A stretch of 64,000 nt of DNA. Origin: Spinacia oleracea. Its lineage: Eukaryota > Streptophyta > Magnoliopsida > Caryophyllales > Amaranthaceae. Position numbers and translations under genes: made by a program. The stretch covers positions 1,612,001-1,676,000 of the forward strand of contig NC_079490.1 of assembly GCF_020520425.1 (NCBI RefSeq). The letters are read 5' to 3'. The notes under the pieces are model-generated. The model was not told the origin of the DNA and searched no databases. It saw nothing but the letters and a program-made list of their open reading frames with translations. Every line of letters begins with the position of its first letter. Within the stretch, counting starts at the first letter, position 1. Of this stretch, positions 10,478-22,257 are shown piece after piece.

Positions 10478-10861
10478 TAGACCTGGTTATTAGACGGGTC
10501 AGTGTCAACGAGGGTCATTAGCGAGGTTGAGTATTAGAGGGCCACTTTTAAAAGAGCTGTAATAGATCTGGTTGATGCGGGTTAAGGGTCAATAGCGGAT
10601 CGATAGCGGACATGTCAATAAACTAACAAAAAAAGAGATGAATATAGACACTTAATTTAAATACTAATCTATTCATATGCTTACTTTTAAGTTGTCTATT
10701 TTCTTTTACTAGACTATTTGGCTGATATTCTGACTCTGTATCGACCCTGTTCAATTAAGGCTATATCCACTAATCACCATGTCCAATAAAGATCATTTTA
10801 CATCGACCTTAACCCTTTATCCAATGGTTCGACTACTAGCCATATCCAATAACCAGGTCTA
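10478..10861 (+). mobile_element. hAT-type MITE, second family, 384 bp
   Basis: Ends TAGACCTGGTTATTAG and the inverted CAATAACCAGGTCTA. Flanks GTGTCGAC (10470-10477) and GTATCAAC (10862-10869) match at 6 of 8 positions, consistent with an old 8-bp duplication. The interior has GGGTCAAT/CAATAG words. A relative is at 51116-51475. Confidence 0.65.
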
Positions 10862-10884
10862 GTATCAACATATATATGATTTAT

Positions 10885-10998
10885 AATCCCGCAACAACAA
10901 TTGGGAGGGGACTGGAACCTATCCACCCAGAACTCGCCCCGAATCCGGATTAGCCTTAAGGTTGAACCGGGTGCTAACACCAAAAAAAAAAAAAAAAA
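10885..10998 (+). mobile_element. 5'-truncated SINE
   Basis: Matches the 3' two thirds of the SINE at 6279-6452, from CGCAACAACAATTGGGAGG to an A-run tail. The tRNA-like head is missing. Confidence 0.75.
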
Positions 10999-12390
10999 TC
11001 CCGGTTAATTATTAAATTGTTAATTATATCGATCAATTAGTATTGTTTAAGGTGTCAAGACCGTTCCATAATTACTCTTTCGTCTAATAGTTTTTGTCAC
11101 AATGTTCTCTAATGAATTATTTAGTTACAAATTAATTGTATTCACGTCATGAATAGTATTCAACTCTCAAATCATAAAAATGCATACTATATACAATTAT
11201 TTCAATTAATAAAACAATAGGAAAAGACAATAAGGAGTAATTACACACAATATTGGGAGATCTATCGATCAAGGGATGAGGACACAAAACCAATATATAT
11301 TCAACATTGATAGAGATAGTCAACTAAAGTCAATTGATGTTTTGTGCATTATTATTATTATTTTATTTTCATATATTATTTTCTAGATAATATATCATCA
11401 AATTTGCTCTTTATTTATTGTTATTTAGTAAGCACTGTAATTCCAAAAGGCGAAAATCTCACCCTAGGGACTTCTACCGCCGCCTGACCATTCGAGTATC
11501 GTGTAGGAGGTAAGTCGCAGCATGTACTCAATTGGTCAATTTACCATGAACACGCTATACATTTTCAAACAATTGACTTATTTGCCCATTATATATATGA
11601 GGACATAAAGTATTGCTCAATAATATAATGGATGTACCATTTACGATCTACAAACTTAGTATGTGCTAAGTAGCAAAATTCCATCCTAAGATCAACTTGT
11701 AAAAGTAAGACAAAAATGAATTTCTACTTGTATGTATATATTATCTTAATTGAATTATTTGGTTAAAAGTTCACCATTCTTTTCGAATTTTATTATTTGT
11801 TTGGTATACAGATTACTTTTGGCAACCAATCCAACTAATTAACTATAATTTTAGTATCTAGATTATGAGTTTTGAGGCTTGTCATCATTTCATAAGTCAT
11901 CCTCATAACAACCCTTGCACTAACCTACTTACTATGACACTAGGTTGGGCCAAAAATCGGTACAGACACGGACACATCTCAACACGAAAAAAGCGCAACA
12001 CGACACGTTATTGTATGCAGGCTTGAGTCATATTTTTCTTGGAAAAGTACCACAAAACATAACACGGCTAAATTAACCGCTAAAATATGCAAATTTTTTG
12101 TTGGGCTTTGCATTTTGACACAAGAATTAATGAGGAGTTAAAATAAAGTCCAATAATAATGCTATAACTTGTACCTACCTATAATACTCACCTTCAAAAC
12201 ATAAAGTGGGACAAGGGTAGAATTGAAATTGCATCTTACAAACCGTTCCAAAAAAGAAACGTGTCAATTAAAAAAAAAAAATGTTCCAAAAAGGAATGTG
12301 AGTTAAGTGGTCAACTAAAAAACACGATGAAGTAAACTGTATAAATGGAACAAGGGTAGATTTCAAAAACTGAATAAATGGCAAAATTTT
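10999..12390. other. Intergenic, no gene seen
   Basis: Very AT-rich, with short simple repeats. Around 11945-12060 there is a GACACGACAC-rich segment like that at 39270-39480, which may be a worn dispersed repeat. No open frame or RNA gene is supportable. Confidence 0.5.
12383..12386 (-). terminator. Pol III terminator of tRNA-Leu
   Basis: A run of four T on the minus strand begins four bases after the mature 3' end. It is short, but is the usual minimal Pol III stop. Confidence 0.5.
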
Positions 12391-12474
12391 TGTCAGAAGT
12401 GGGGTTCGAACCCACGCCCTCGTAAGAGGACCAGAACTTGAGTCTGGCGCCTTAGACCACTCGGCCATCCTGAC
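12391..12474 (-). tRNA. tRNA-Leu (anticodon CAA)
   Basis: Nuclear tRNA-Leu, 84 nt, without an intron. The acceptor stem pairs GTCAGGA with TTCTGAC and the discriminator base is A. The anticodon stem CCAGA/TCTGG encloses loop CTCAAGT, giving CAA, which reads UUG. It has the long variable arm expected of a class II tRNA, and B box GGTTCGAACCC. Upstream on the minus strand lies CAACAA, matching the CAA start motif common before plant tRNA genes, and a T run follows. The full cloverleaf suggests it is functional. Confidence 0.95.
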
Positions 12475-13261
12475 TTGTTGAGAATATTCTGTGTTTTAAT
12501 TTACATAACATAATAAACATTATCATTGGAACTTAATTGATTAATATATTGTGTTAGGGTATAGTTAATGTGTAACAAACCCTATCATATTCGGATTTAA
12601 TTTGTAAAAACGAATGTTTTATCTGAGCCAAAAAGTATAATTTGAAAATATAGTTGCACTCATGTCAAAACAAATTTGACCCTGTTTGACGGTAGCAATT
12701 CAGGGACTCGTAAATTACTAATATTAACAACTGCTACTTTGACAATTAACCTTTACCCGCTATTATTTGGCAACTATCTGCTTATAGTTTCCGCTACTTT
12801 GACAACTAACATTTACCCGCTACTAGTTTTAAACTCATGATTCACGAGTTCACGACCCTGAAATCATCGAATTCTTCCTTCTTCTCCATGTTCATATTCA
12901 TATTTATAGAAATCTAGAAAGCAGTCCATGCTATTTTCAGAATTCCAGCATCAGTTTCATTTGATTTCATATTCAGATGCAGGAATTCTGAAAACACTTG
13001 ATTTGCAGAACATTGACATGCAGAAATCTGGAAAGCAGTCCAGTGAACTGACTGCTTTACTGTTATACTTCAGTTGAATGACAAAATTCGTTGAACTTGG
13101 ATCAAATTCGAGTTTATTTCTCAGTATAAACACAAAAACCTACTCCGTAATAATGTCAGAAAGATTCAAAGAAGTATACATACTACATATGAATGAAAAA
13201 ACACGACTTTCTTCAGTTCACTAAACAAAGAGGTATACAATCGAAAGGTTAATCCTGCTAA
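12475..13261. other. Intergenic between tRNA-Leu and RH47
   Basis: Contains the presumed 3' UTR of RH47 on the minus strand and small local repeats: CTGCTACTTTGACAATTAAC at about 12731 recurs in altered form near 12794, and CAGAAATCTGGAAAGCAGTCC recurs around 12910-13040. No gene seen. Confidence 0.45.
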
Positions 13262-13269
13262 TTCTCTTC

Positions 13270-13438
13270 TAGACCTGATCAACTATAGCCCGACCCAAAA
13301 AAGTATGGGTTCGGGCATCCCCAAATACCCATTTTAGACCAGAGCCTAAGCCCGGCCCAAAAGCCTGCATCAAGTTTATGGGTTTGGGCACGAGTTTTGT
13401 GCTAAAACCCGACCCGGCCCAAATTTTGATCGCCTCTG
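13270..13438 (-). mobile_element. hAT-type MITE in the RH47 stop region, 169 bp
   Basis: Terminal inverted repeats TAGACCTGATCA (left) and TGATCGCCTCTG (right). Perfect 8-bp target duplications TTCTCTTC lie at 13262-13269 and 13439-13446. The interior matches the copy at 4923-5126, including GCCCAAACCCATAA. It disrupts the end of the RH47 reading frame and supplies its current stop codon. Confidence 0.92.
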
Positions 13439-15114
13439 TTCTCTTCATGTTCGGTGCTTCTCTTCTCCATCTCTTCCTCAACAAGAAGTTTACCTTCCAC
13501 GAATTCACACGACTGAATGGCCACCCCGAGCTGCTTTTGAATCTTCTTCATCACGAAAACTTCGTGCTGTTCACAAATGCTAACCACAACACCCTTCCTT
13601 CCTAGCCGGCCCGTCCTTCCAGCCCGATGTGCATAGTGAATCGAGTCCGTGGGCAAGTCAAAATTCACAACAAGATCACACTCTGCAACATCCAAACCTC
13701 TTGCAGCGAGCTCGTTCGTCACGAGTATTCTCAACTCCCCATTTTTGAACTTCTTTAGAACAGTTGACCGGGCCAGCTTGTTCAAATCCCCGTGAAGTTC
13801 TGCAGCTTGAATCCCACGCGCCTCCAACTTGTACACAGTGTCCTTCAACTGTCTGTTTAAGTTCATGAACACTATAACATACTTAGCATCAAGTGCATGA
13901 ACACATCTTCTTAATGTATCAACCTTGTGCTGTAACCTAGCTGTGCAGTAATAATGCTTCAGAAGCGGTGGTAAACTCTCAGATGATGCGGGAGATGGTG
14001 AGTTCGAGTTCTTGGAGTTTACTGAATTCACCGGGCCAGATGTCGGGTTCGGGGTTGAATCAAGTGGGGTCACACTTTTGGCTCTGACAAGAACCGGGTC
14101 TCTTCCCCAGCTTAAAGCCGCTCTTACTACTGAAGTTGGCACAGTTGCAGACACCATTATAGTTTGCCGTTCAGTTCGAGGGTTGTTCCCCGTTTGGGAA
14201 CCAACTACTGACTTCTTTTTCCCGACATGTTCCAGAATCCTGTGCATATCTTCACGAAAGTTGAACGCAAGAAGTTCATCTACTTCGTCCAACACCAAAA
14301 ACCGACATCCATGTGTATGAAGCTTACCAGCAGCACTAATCTCAGCTATGCGGCCTGGTGTACCAACAACAATGGCGGGCTTGTTTTTCTTAAGAGCTTC
14401 TTCCTGCCTCGATCTGTTAGCACCCCCTACCAACTGCTGAACCATTCTCTTATGTGTGGGTCCCAATAGCTTCTCAACTTCCCGAACAATCTGCATTCCC
14501 AGTTCCCTAGAAGGAGCAACGATAACCGCTTCCACATCCTTCTTCTTTCCAGAATCTTCCGGAATACCAGATTGCTTCTTCTTAAGAGGGCCCACCTCGG
14601 AGAGTATTGGAAGTAAATACGCGAGAGTTTTCCCGGACCCAGTGTAGGATTGGATCACAGCATCATGCCCTTTCAAAACAGTTGGAACTGCAGTTGATTG
14701 TACATCAGTAGGAACTGTAAAACCTTCCTCTTCTAATCTCCGTAACAACAATGGTGGAAGTCCTATTTCAGGAAATGATTCGGCAGCAAATGGAGCTCCC
14801 TCTATTTCAATGGAGTTTCTCACAGTATTCACACTAGCTTCTTTGACACGAACTAGCTTTGTTTTCCTTTTCGGCACTTCAATTGTAGTAGGATTCAACT
14901 CACCAACTCTATCAACTTCACTCCCTTTACTTGTTTCCACTTTATCTCTAAACCCGAGGCTAGCAAGAGTAAGTGGGGTATTTTCGTTCCTTAATCTACT
15001 AAGAAACCGAACATTTCTGGGGTAACAAGCTGTTCTAGGAACAAGTAATAATCTCCCCAATGGTAAAGACTCCCCTACTAGGAAAAGCAAGCGTGATGAC
15101 AACAATGCTGGCAT
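13402..15114 (-). CDS. RH47: DEAD-box RNA helicase 47, organelle-targeted
   Basis: ATP-dependent RNA helicase. The Arabidopsis orthologue RH47 (ISE1) is mitochondrial and affects plasmodesmata. Single coding exon, 570 residues. The N terminus is rich in Leu, Arg and Ser and poor in acidic residues, fitting a transit peptide. Helicase motifs in order: Q motif (Gln139), TGSGKT 158-163, PSREL 201-205, TPGR 252-255, DEVD 276-279 in place of DEAD, SAT 322-324, HGD 441-443, ARGLD 471-475 and HRAGRTGR 496-503. All catalytic residues are present. Residues 560-570 and the stop come from a MITE (13270-13438). Removing the insert and one target copy would give Glu-Glu-Asn then TAG, so the old protein ended at residue 559. 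A 5'-UTR intron lies upstream. The family is certain; the orthologue assignment is very likely. Confidence 0.95.
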   Translation of the reverse strand: MPALLSSRLLFLVGESLPLGRLLLVPRTACYPRNVRFLSRLRNENTPLTLASLGFRDKVETSKGSEVDRVGELNPTTIEVPKRKTKLVRVKEASVNTVRNSIEIEGAPFAAESFPEIGLPPLLLRRLEEEGFTVPTDVQSTAVPTVLKGHDAVIQSYTGSGKTLAYLLPILSEVGPLKKKQSGIPEDSGKKKDVEAVIVAPSRELGMQIVREVEKLLGPTHKRMVQQLVGGANRSRQEEALKKNKPAIVVGTPGRIAEISAAGKLHTHGCRFLVLDEVDELLAFNFREDMHRILEHVGKKKSVVGSQTGNNPRTERQTIMVSATVPTSVVRAALSWGRDPVLVRAKSVTPLDSTPNPTSGPVNSVNSKNSNSPSPASSESLPPLLKHYYCTARLQHKVDTLRRCVHALDAKYVIVFMNLNRQLKDTVYKLEARGIQAAELHGDLNKLARSTVLKKFKNGELRILVTNELAARGLDVAECDLVVNFDLPTDSIHYAHRAGRTGRLGRKGVVVSICEQHEVFVMKKIQKQLGVAIQSCEFVEGKLLVEEEMEKRSTEHEENRGDQNLGRVGF

Positions 15115-15127
15115 TTTCAGAAGATGT

Positions 15128-16090
15128 TCTTAAACTATTGTTAATCAACAAACAGTTTTGTTACCCAGCACAAGGTAAGATGTTCTTTAACCAATTGTTA
15201 ATCCAACAATCAGTTTCTTTACAGCACAAGGTAAGATGTTCTTGACCAATTGTTAATCAACAAACATTCCCATTACAGCACTAGTTTCAGAGTTCAGACT
15301 GCCCAGAAAATTACCAATTGTTAATCAACAAATAGTTTTGTTACCGAACAAGAACAAGATAACGCAGCCGGTTGGTAACAAAGGCTTCAGAGTTCAGACT
15401 GCCAATAAATAACCAATTGTTAATTAACAAACAGTTTCTTTACAACCCATTAACATGAAAATCAATCAATAACCAATAATTATAAATTCCACATGCTTCA
15501 GACTGAAAGAACACACAAGAACTAAAACCCAACAAATAACCAAAAATTATTGCTCAAATTCAGCTCAATCAAACCCTAATTAACAGTTCTTAAACTATTG
15601 TTAATCAACAAACAGTTTCGTTACTAACACGAGGTAAGATGTTCATTAACCAATTGTTAACCCAACATATAGTTTGGTTGCAGCACAAGGTAAGATGTTC
15701 TTAATCAATTGTTAATCAACAAACACTCCCCATTACAGCACTAGCTTCAGAGTTCAGATTGCCCAGTAATCAACCAATTGTTAATCAACAAACAGTTTCT
15801 TTACAGCCCATTAACATGAAAATCAATCAATCACCAATAATTATAAAATCCACATGCTTCAGACTGAAGAACACATAAGAGTTAAAACTCACTAACTAAC
15901 CAAAATTAGCACCAATTACTGCTCAAATTCAGCTTAATCAGACCTTAAGAAACAGTTCCTTCAACAACCCATTAACATGGAACCAATTATTGCTCAAATT
16001 CAGCTTAATCAGAGTATCAGACCCTAATAAAATGTTCCTTTAACAACCCATTAACATGAAAATCAATCAATAAAAAAACCTGGTTGAGAA
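15128..16090. repeat. Tandem duplication, about 463-bp unit, in the RH47 leader intron
   Basis: TAAACTATTGTTAATCAACA at about 15132 recurs at about 15595, and the order of later blocks (GAGGTAAGATGTTC-like, CAGAGTTCAGA, CCATTAACATGAAAATC, CCACATGCTTCAGACTG) repeats too. Within each unit the word CCAATTGTTAATCAACAAA recurs several times, so it is a two-level repeat. Confidence 0.8.
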
Positions 16091-16195
16091 CTTATAAAAT
16101 CCACAGCAAAATTACTACCACTCACTTACTCAGTTGCCTGAAATCTTACTTGAAATCGAAAAGAGTTTAGCAACGAAAGAAATTGAGTGGTTTAC
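15129..16195 (-). other. Probable 5'-UTR intron of RH47
   Basis: On the minus strand a CT-rich leader ends TTGAG followed by GTAAACC (donor at 16195), and TTTAAG (acceptor at 15129) precedes the ATG by 14 bases. The intron is about 1067 nt. It is built largely of a tandem duplication (15128-16090). The splice sites are inferred without transcript evidence. Confidence 0.55.
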
Positions 16196-16196
16196 C

Positions 16197-16330
16197 TCAA
16201 GAGAGAGAGAGACCGCGACTCTGGAATTCGATTTCTGAAAAAAAAAATGATCCTCAAAACCTCATTTTGGGGAATTGGAGAAGACGGAAAATCTGGTTTG
16301 AGACTGTGGAGGGAGAAGATAATGAGGATA
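16197..16330 (-). promoter_or_regulatory. RH47 first non-coding exon and promoter-proximal region
   Basis: On the minus strand a TCTCTCTCTCTTGAG tract leads into the leader-intron donor. Pyrimidine-rich leaders like this are common in plant 5' UTRs. The transcription start is not identifiable. Confidence 0.4.
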
Positions 16331-17205
16331 TTAAGTGAGGTATTTTTTTTCTAAATGGCATTCTAGACCTAAAATACTCTTATGAAAAGAAAAAATAAAA
16401 AACCATTTAAAAATACTTCATTTTCTAAATAAAAACATTTTACTCCTAAATTTTTTTACTCAAAATGCTTAGAAATTACACGACATATTGTAAAAGTTAT
16501 ACGCAAACGTAAATAACAATGAAAATATGTAACAAAAATAACTACATAATTCCGTATTATTTTTACTTGACCTGATCCACACTAATATTATTATCTTATG
16601 AATTACAGCAACCCTATGTTTTTAAACGATTCGACATAAAATCACTTTATTAAAGCACAAAATATACTAATGACACCCATCTAATACATTTTTCATAATA
16701 ATTATACACGTCACGTCAAAATAAATTAGAATCAAGTTGTTGAATTTTTTTTTAAGACATGGTCCACACTAAATTGATTGTGGACCAGATCCATTTAAAA
16801 ATTAGTGCAAAATTTCACTTATTTGGTAATTTGACAAGCAAACCAACTATTAAGATAACCAAAAATTCTTAGATGCATCCGGATATGTCGTGCACCCAAT
16901 GTACTTTTATGTCTATTGATAGTCCCTTATATTTTCTCTTCACGTGTAAGGAAAAAGACGTGAGAGGATGTAGGATGCACTCGGGTGGCACCTTAGATGT
17001 GCTATAAAATACATAGTAAAATCACATAACCCTTTATTGACTTTTACTGTAGTTAGCAAGTACTTTTGCTAAAAATCAATATTCAAGCAAGCAAATTACC
17101 AGTATTGATTGACAGTATCTATTCACAAGAAAGAAGCTTAACAGATTACAAATACAGAGTTTGGACATTCTTCCTAAAGATTTGTGTACATGCCACAAGA
17201 AAATA
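16331..17205. other. Intergenic upstream of RH47
   Basis: AT-rich sequence that should hold the RH47 promoter on the minus strand. No TATA element is clear enough to call and no gene is seen. Confidence 0.4.
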
Positions 17206-17469
17206 CTCATCTGTTCCTAAATAGGTGTCCATATTGAGGGAATTCACGGTAATTAAGAAAAATGAAAAGTGTGTAAGAAAAACAACGATTATGAGTGTTT
17301 TTTTTTTGGAGAAAGAATAAAGTAGATGATTGTTTATTAATAAAGTGCAAATAAAAGTGGATGTGGGATGGAAAAGTGGAAAAAGTTTTTATCCAAAAAT
17401 AGAAAGAAGACAATTATTAAGGAACTGCTTGATTTAGAATTATGGACACTTATTTAGAAACCGATGGAA
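17206..17469. mobile_element. Stowaway-like MITE, 264 bp
   Basis: Inverted ends: CTGTTCCTAAATAGGTGTCC at the left pairs with GGACACTTATTTAGAAACCG at the right. TA dinucleotides flank both sides (17204-17205 and 17470-17471). Typical Tc1/mariner-derived MITE between RH47 and XDH1. Confidence 0.75.
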
Positions 17470-17562
17470 TACGTATTACGTGTGAAGTATCTTTCTTCCT
17501 TTCGGAGGGTGCAGCTCGTGTCAATCCATTCACATTTGCGGCCATAGGAGAGTCGGTCGCAA

Positions 17563-17612
17563 CACCACCAGCCACCAGCCACCAGCCACCAGCCGCCAGC
17601 CACCAGCCACCA
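17563..17612 (+). repeat. Heptamer microsatellite (CACCAGC)n
   Basis: About six or seven nearly perfect copies of CACCAGC, one reading CGCCAGC. It lies about 50 bp beyond the XDH1 stop, probably in its 3' UTR on the other strand. Confidence 0.85.
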
Positions 17613-17660
17613 GGGCAAACCTCTTTTTCATAAAATTTTCACTATAAACACCTCAGAAAC

Positions 17661-20600
17661 TCAGATACTAAGTTTAGGACGAAATTCTGAACCGACAAAT
17701 CTTGAGGTAATATCATCTATACAAGCCATACGAATTCTCTCGGGTGTAGCAGGATTGTCAAGAGGAAACCATCCACTGTAACCTGCTTCTGCTCTAGCAG
17801 CTGTAATGGCATCCTTGATAGCAAATAAGACAGCAGAAGCTAGGAAGAAAGGAGGCTCGCCAACGGCTTTAGAGGAATGTATTGCCTTCACATTTGGAGA
17901 ACCCTGCATATATATCAACCCAACAGTAGAATAAGTTATAGCAAAATTTAACCAAAGTCTGCAGATATCAGATTCTGTAAATTAGTACGAGAACGGAGAG
18001 ACGGCACATCAAAGGGGCATCGCAGAGGTACGCTGGTAATTTCGCATCACATAAACACGCCATTGGCCTTAATTTTTATACCATTGTTCTTATTTTATAC
18101 ACCATTGTTCTTATTTTTATACCATTGTTCTTCTATCTTATTATATCAACCCAACAGTAGAAGATGTTATAGCAAATTTAACCCAAAGTCTAAGAATTGG
18201 TTATATAATTAATGTTGCATATAAATACCCAAAACTAAGGTAGCTGATTTGGTAGCATGTATTTGGTTTTTTGATGTAAGTGTCATGAAGTCTAAAGTTC
18301 GAGCCCCAACACTTGCTTTTTCTAAATTGTATTATTCTATTTTATTTCGCTCACAAACATTTTATTTTTCATGATTATAAGATATTGTAATATTATTCGA
18401 AAGATATAAAGACTTAAATTAACTAAGACCTCGGAAATTTAAATTCTACTGTTTTGTTTTGATACTTAAGATATAGATTGGCCCCCCTAACAAAAATATT
18501 CTGGCTTCGCCCCTGGTCTGCAGATAGCAGATTCTGGTATACTGTTTTGGTAAATTAGCTACCAAGCCGTTTGAACTTGTAATATCACATGTAAGGACAA
18601 CTTAAAACAATAACACACGGATAATAAGGGATCACTTGACTTCGAAAGAAAATATGTATACGTTTCTGAGTTTCTCTTGTTTACTACTCCCTCCATTCTT
18701 GAAAGGTCTTCCCATTTCCCTTGCGCACATTTTCCAAAGCACATTTTGTACAATATGTCTAGTTACATGTTAGTAAAAATCATAAAAATTTTGACATTGT
18801 TAAAGTACTCATTGAGACGAATCAAACAAGACCCAACACGACTATGTTTTTTTCTTACATATCGGAAAGAATTTTGAAGATTCTCTTATACTGTGAATAG
18901 TGTTAAGATTCCAAATGGGAAGAACTTTGTGGAACGGAAGGAATACATTGCAAAAGAATAGACAGAACCCAGTCTACTCTTTCAAAACACATTAGTTAGA
19001 AAACACCACCGTAATTTTTGACTAGTCAAGTCTATTCTTGTGGTAAATCCTACCATTTTCACTCTACTCTTTACAAAACACCCTTGCTAATAGTAGTGAA
19101 GAAAATACTCATTTCCTAGAAACCAAATTTCAAAATGATATAAAACACACAAGATTTTAGCCATTAGCATTTAGCTCAAGCTTTCTTCTTGCATGCATGC
19201 CCCTCCGGAATCCAGAAGCATTGAATTGAAGCACATACTATAACAAGGGTGTGGATTAATTGATTTATTGGAAGCGTACTCAATCAACCAGATGATGTAC
19301 ATTGAAGCAACCGGAAATAACATACTTCCTCTGTTCTTATTTACATGACATAGTTATTTAGTCACGTGACTCATGTTTGCCAATGCACGATTTCAAACAT
19401 TAATATCTTCAATTATGGATAAGAAAAAATTATAAAAAGTTAATATTTAAAACATATTTATTGAGATGTATCTAATAAGACCCCACACGACGATATTTTT
19501 TCTTAAGTATAAATCACAAAAGGAAGTCAAATGAGCTTGTCTGAATAGTGCCCAAAACCCAATTGTGCTATCTTAATAAGATACGGAGAAAGTATACTAA
19601 CCTTCAAAAGAGAGACACTGAATTTTGAGGGAACATCATTTAGCGATGGTATTTTGTAGTTCCCAGGTCCACATGTGTACAGGAATCCAGGAGGTATCCA
19701 CTTATGAGCAGCATCTCCCCACTTGAGCTCCTCTAAAGCAACCCAACCCAGCCCCTGTATGAATGCCCCTTCAATCTGAAATAAACATTGGGTGTAAAGA
19801 ATGAATATGCAGGATATATAGTTATATACAGTAATGTTCTGAACTGCTTTCCTCTGATTAATAAGTGACTATCCTGTGTTCTATGAAAACAAGAGATAGA
19901 GTCATATCATCCAGATACGAGCAGCAAAACAGAATTAAACTACTGCAGTCAATCATATACCAAACACCAGTCCTAGCCCGCTCTGACTATATGTAGTTTA
20001 AACGCGGCCACAACTTCAAGCGACTATAACCTTCCAATCACCTTAAACATAAAAATAAAATAAAAATCATTTTCTCTATGGTCATACCGTAAGGATTCAC
20101 TGCTCCTTGGAGTTTTAAGTTGATTAATCCTTCACGGCCCTTTTGGTAGCCGGTAATAAATGGTGGGAATGAGAATAAATCTTAGTGTTATTTGGCAAGA
20201 AAATAACATCATGATGTCCAATTGTCCATAGTAATGAAACTTTGTCTCAAACTTTTTCTTCATAAATTTACATTCCCACTTAATACCACTCCCCAAATGG
20301 ATGGTAATGGAAATTTATAAAGAAAAAGAGATAATTTTGAGTGAACTAGCATCACCATGGGAATGGATATTGATTTTCTTTACAAATTTACATATAAATT
20401 CATTCCCATTGACACCATTTATGGCGCCTACCAAACGGGCCGTCAAAGTAATCACTAGAAAGAAGAAAAATGGAGCTTGATGACAAACGGAACTTCTGAC
20501 CAGCATAAATGATGCAAATGCAAGAATATGGGGTTGTAAACTTATAACCAAACCATACTTCCCCAACCATTCATGGAGAGTTATGCAGTGGAAAGTACCT

Positions 20601-22221
20601 GACCAACATCAATGGCCGGATTAAGAGAATGTCCAAGATCGAGAATGATGTTTGCATCTCTTGTGTGGAAATCTCCGGTCAATGTGTCTATTTCGACCTC
20701 AGAAAAAGCAGCACCATACGTGAAATAACTGAAAGGTTTCCCCTTAGAAGTTTTCCAGTCAAAGCCAATATCAGGAGTAGCATGAAAACCATGAGCAGAT
20801 AGGTCTATTCTCTCCAGATAGCATGCTTGTGCCAGCTGAAAGTAACAAAAGTGGTCATCATCTCCGATATTTTTTTTAAAAATGGCAATGTTATTATCTA
20901 GACATATTACACATACCTCAGCAAATGAAAAAAAGTTGCGTTTTGAAGCAATCGGATCCATCCTTGCTTTTATTTGCTCACAAGCATCTAATGTCGCAGC
21001 ACCGTACATATCAGAACTTGCTGATGCTGCAGTTGGTGATGAATTTGGAACCTGTTTAGCAGAATAAAGAAAGAGGAAAATACAAGTGAATTTTGTTACT
21101 CTAAAATAGGAGTTTTTTTCATATTTACCACCTTTTAAGTTTCAGGTTTTTGAATTACCACCTTATAAAATATAATTTCATATTTACCTCATATTCACCA
21201 CTTTTTAGCGAATTTTATCCGATTTTTCATCCATGTGAGCTCCACTTAACCAACTTCTTTAATTTTCCTCATCTTTCATTAGGTTTCCAATTAAAGAAGT
21301 TATTTAAATAGGGTTCAAATGGACAGAAAGTTGGATGAAAACCGTTAAGAGGTGGTGAATTTAAAACATTTCATAAATTTAAGGGGTAAATATGAAATTA
21401 CATTTTATAAGGTGGAAAATACAAAAACTTGAAACTTAAAAGGTGGTAAATAACAAAATATCCTCTAAAATATTAATGAATAAGAATTTGACATTTTCTG
21501 CTGGTTCGTTACCTTATCTGTACTAGTCTCTGATATGAATACAGAGCTAAGAGGAATGCTAAAAGCAGAAGCAGCAACCTGGGCAACTTTTGTATGTAAG
21601 CCTTGTCCCATCTCAACACCCCCATGAGTAACTAGTACTGTGCCATCAGTATACACTTGGACAAGGGCGCCTGCCTGCATTTATAGCAATCAATAACTTC
21701 AATAAAAAAAAACAAGAGCAGAATTAAAGAATCTCCTCTCCCTCCTCACTATATACTATATAGATACATGTACATTGTAAAAAACTGCATACGACTATAT
21801 CTAGACAGTTTATTGGTCAAAGTTTAAGAAACCAGACCTCAAAGTCTATAGGAGGCAATCTTTTCCTGGCAGAGGGAAGCTAGTGACCTTAACAGTTAAC
21901 AGCTTAACTTGGAAGCGCGTGATAAAATGTAGGGTCAACCATATTTACAAATATAGAGTGCACATTGGAACGGCTACATTGTGGGCTCACATCAAGGATC
22001 AAATTGTCATGCATAATCTTTCAACCAAAACGCCAAAAACTGATACAGAACCTTTCAATATATTCCAGAAAGAAAAGAAAGAGAGGAGAAAAGAAGGAAA
22101 ATTTCAAAAGCCAAATGGAGTACTAAATCAATTCCAGTTGACATTGGTTTGTTATTCAATACAACTATGTTCAGGTATTATAGTTCAGAGACACATACTA
22201 AGTTCTCCATTCACTTACTTT

Positions 22222-22257
<36 letters not shown>

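Noticed and set aside
14012-14647. Plus-strand open frames across RH47
   Set aside because: They lie antisense to a conserved helicase domain and show no family resemblance of their own.
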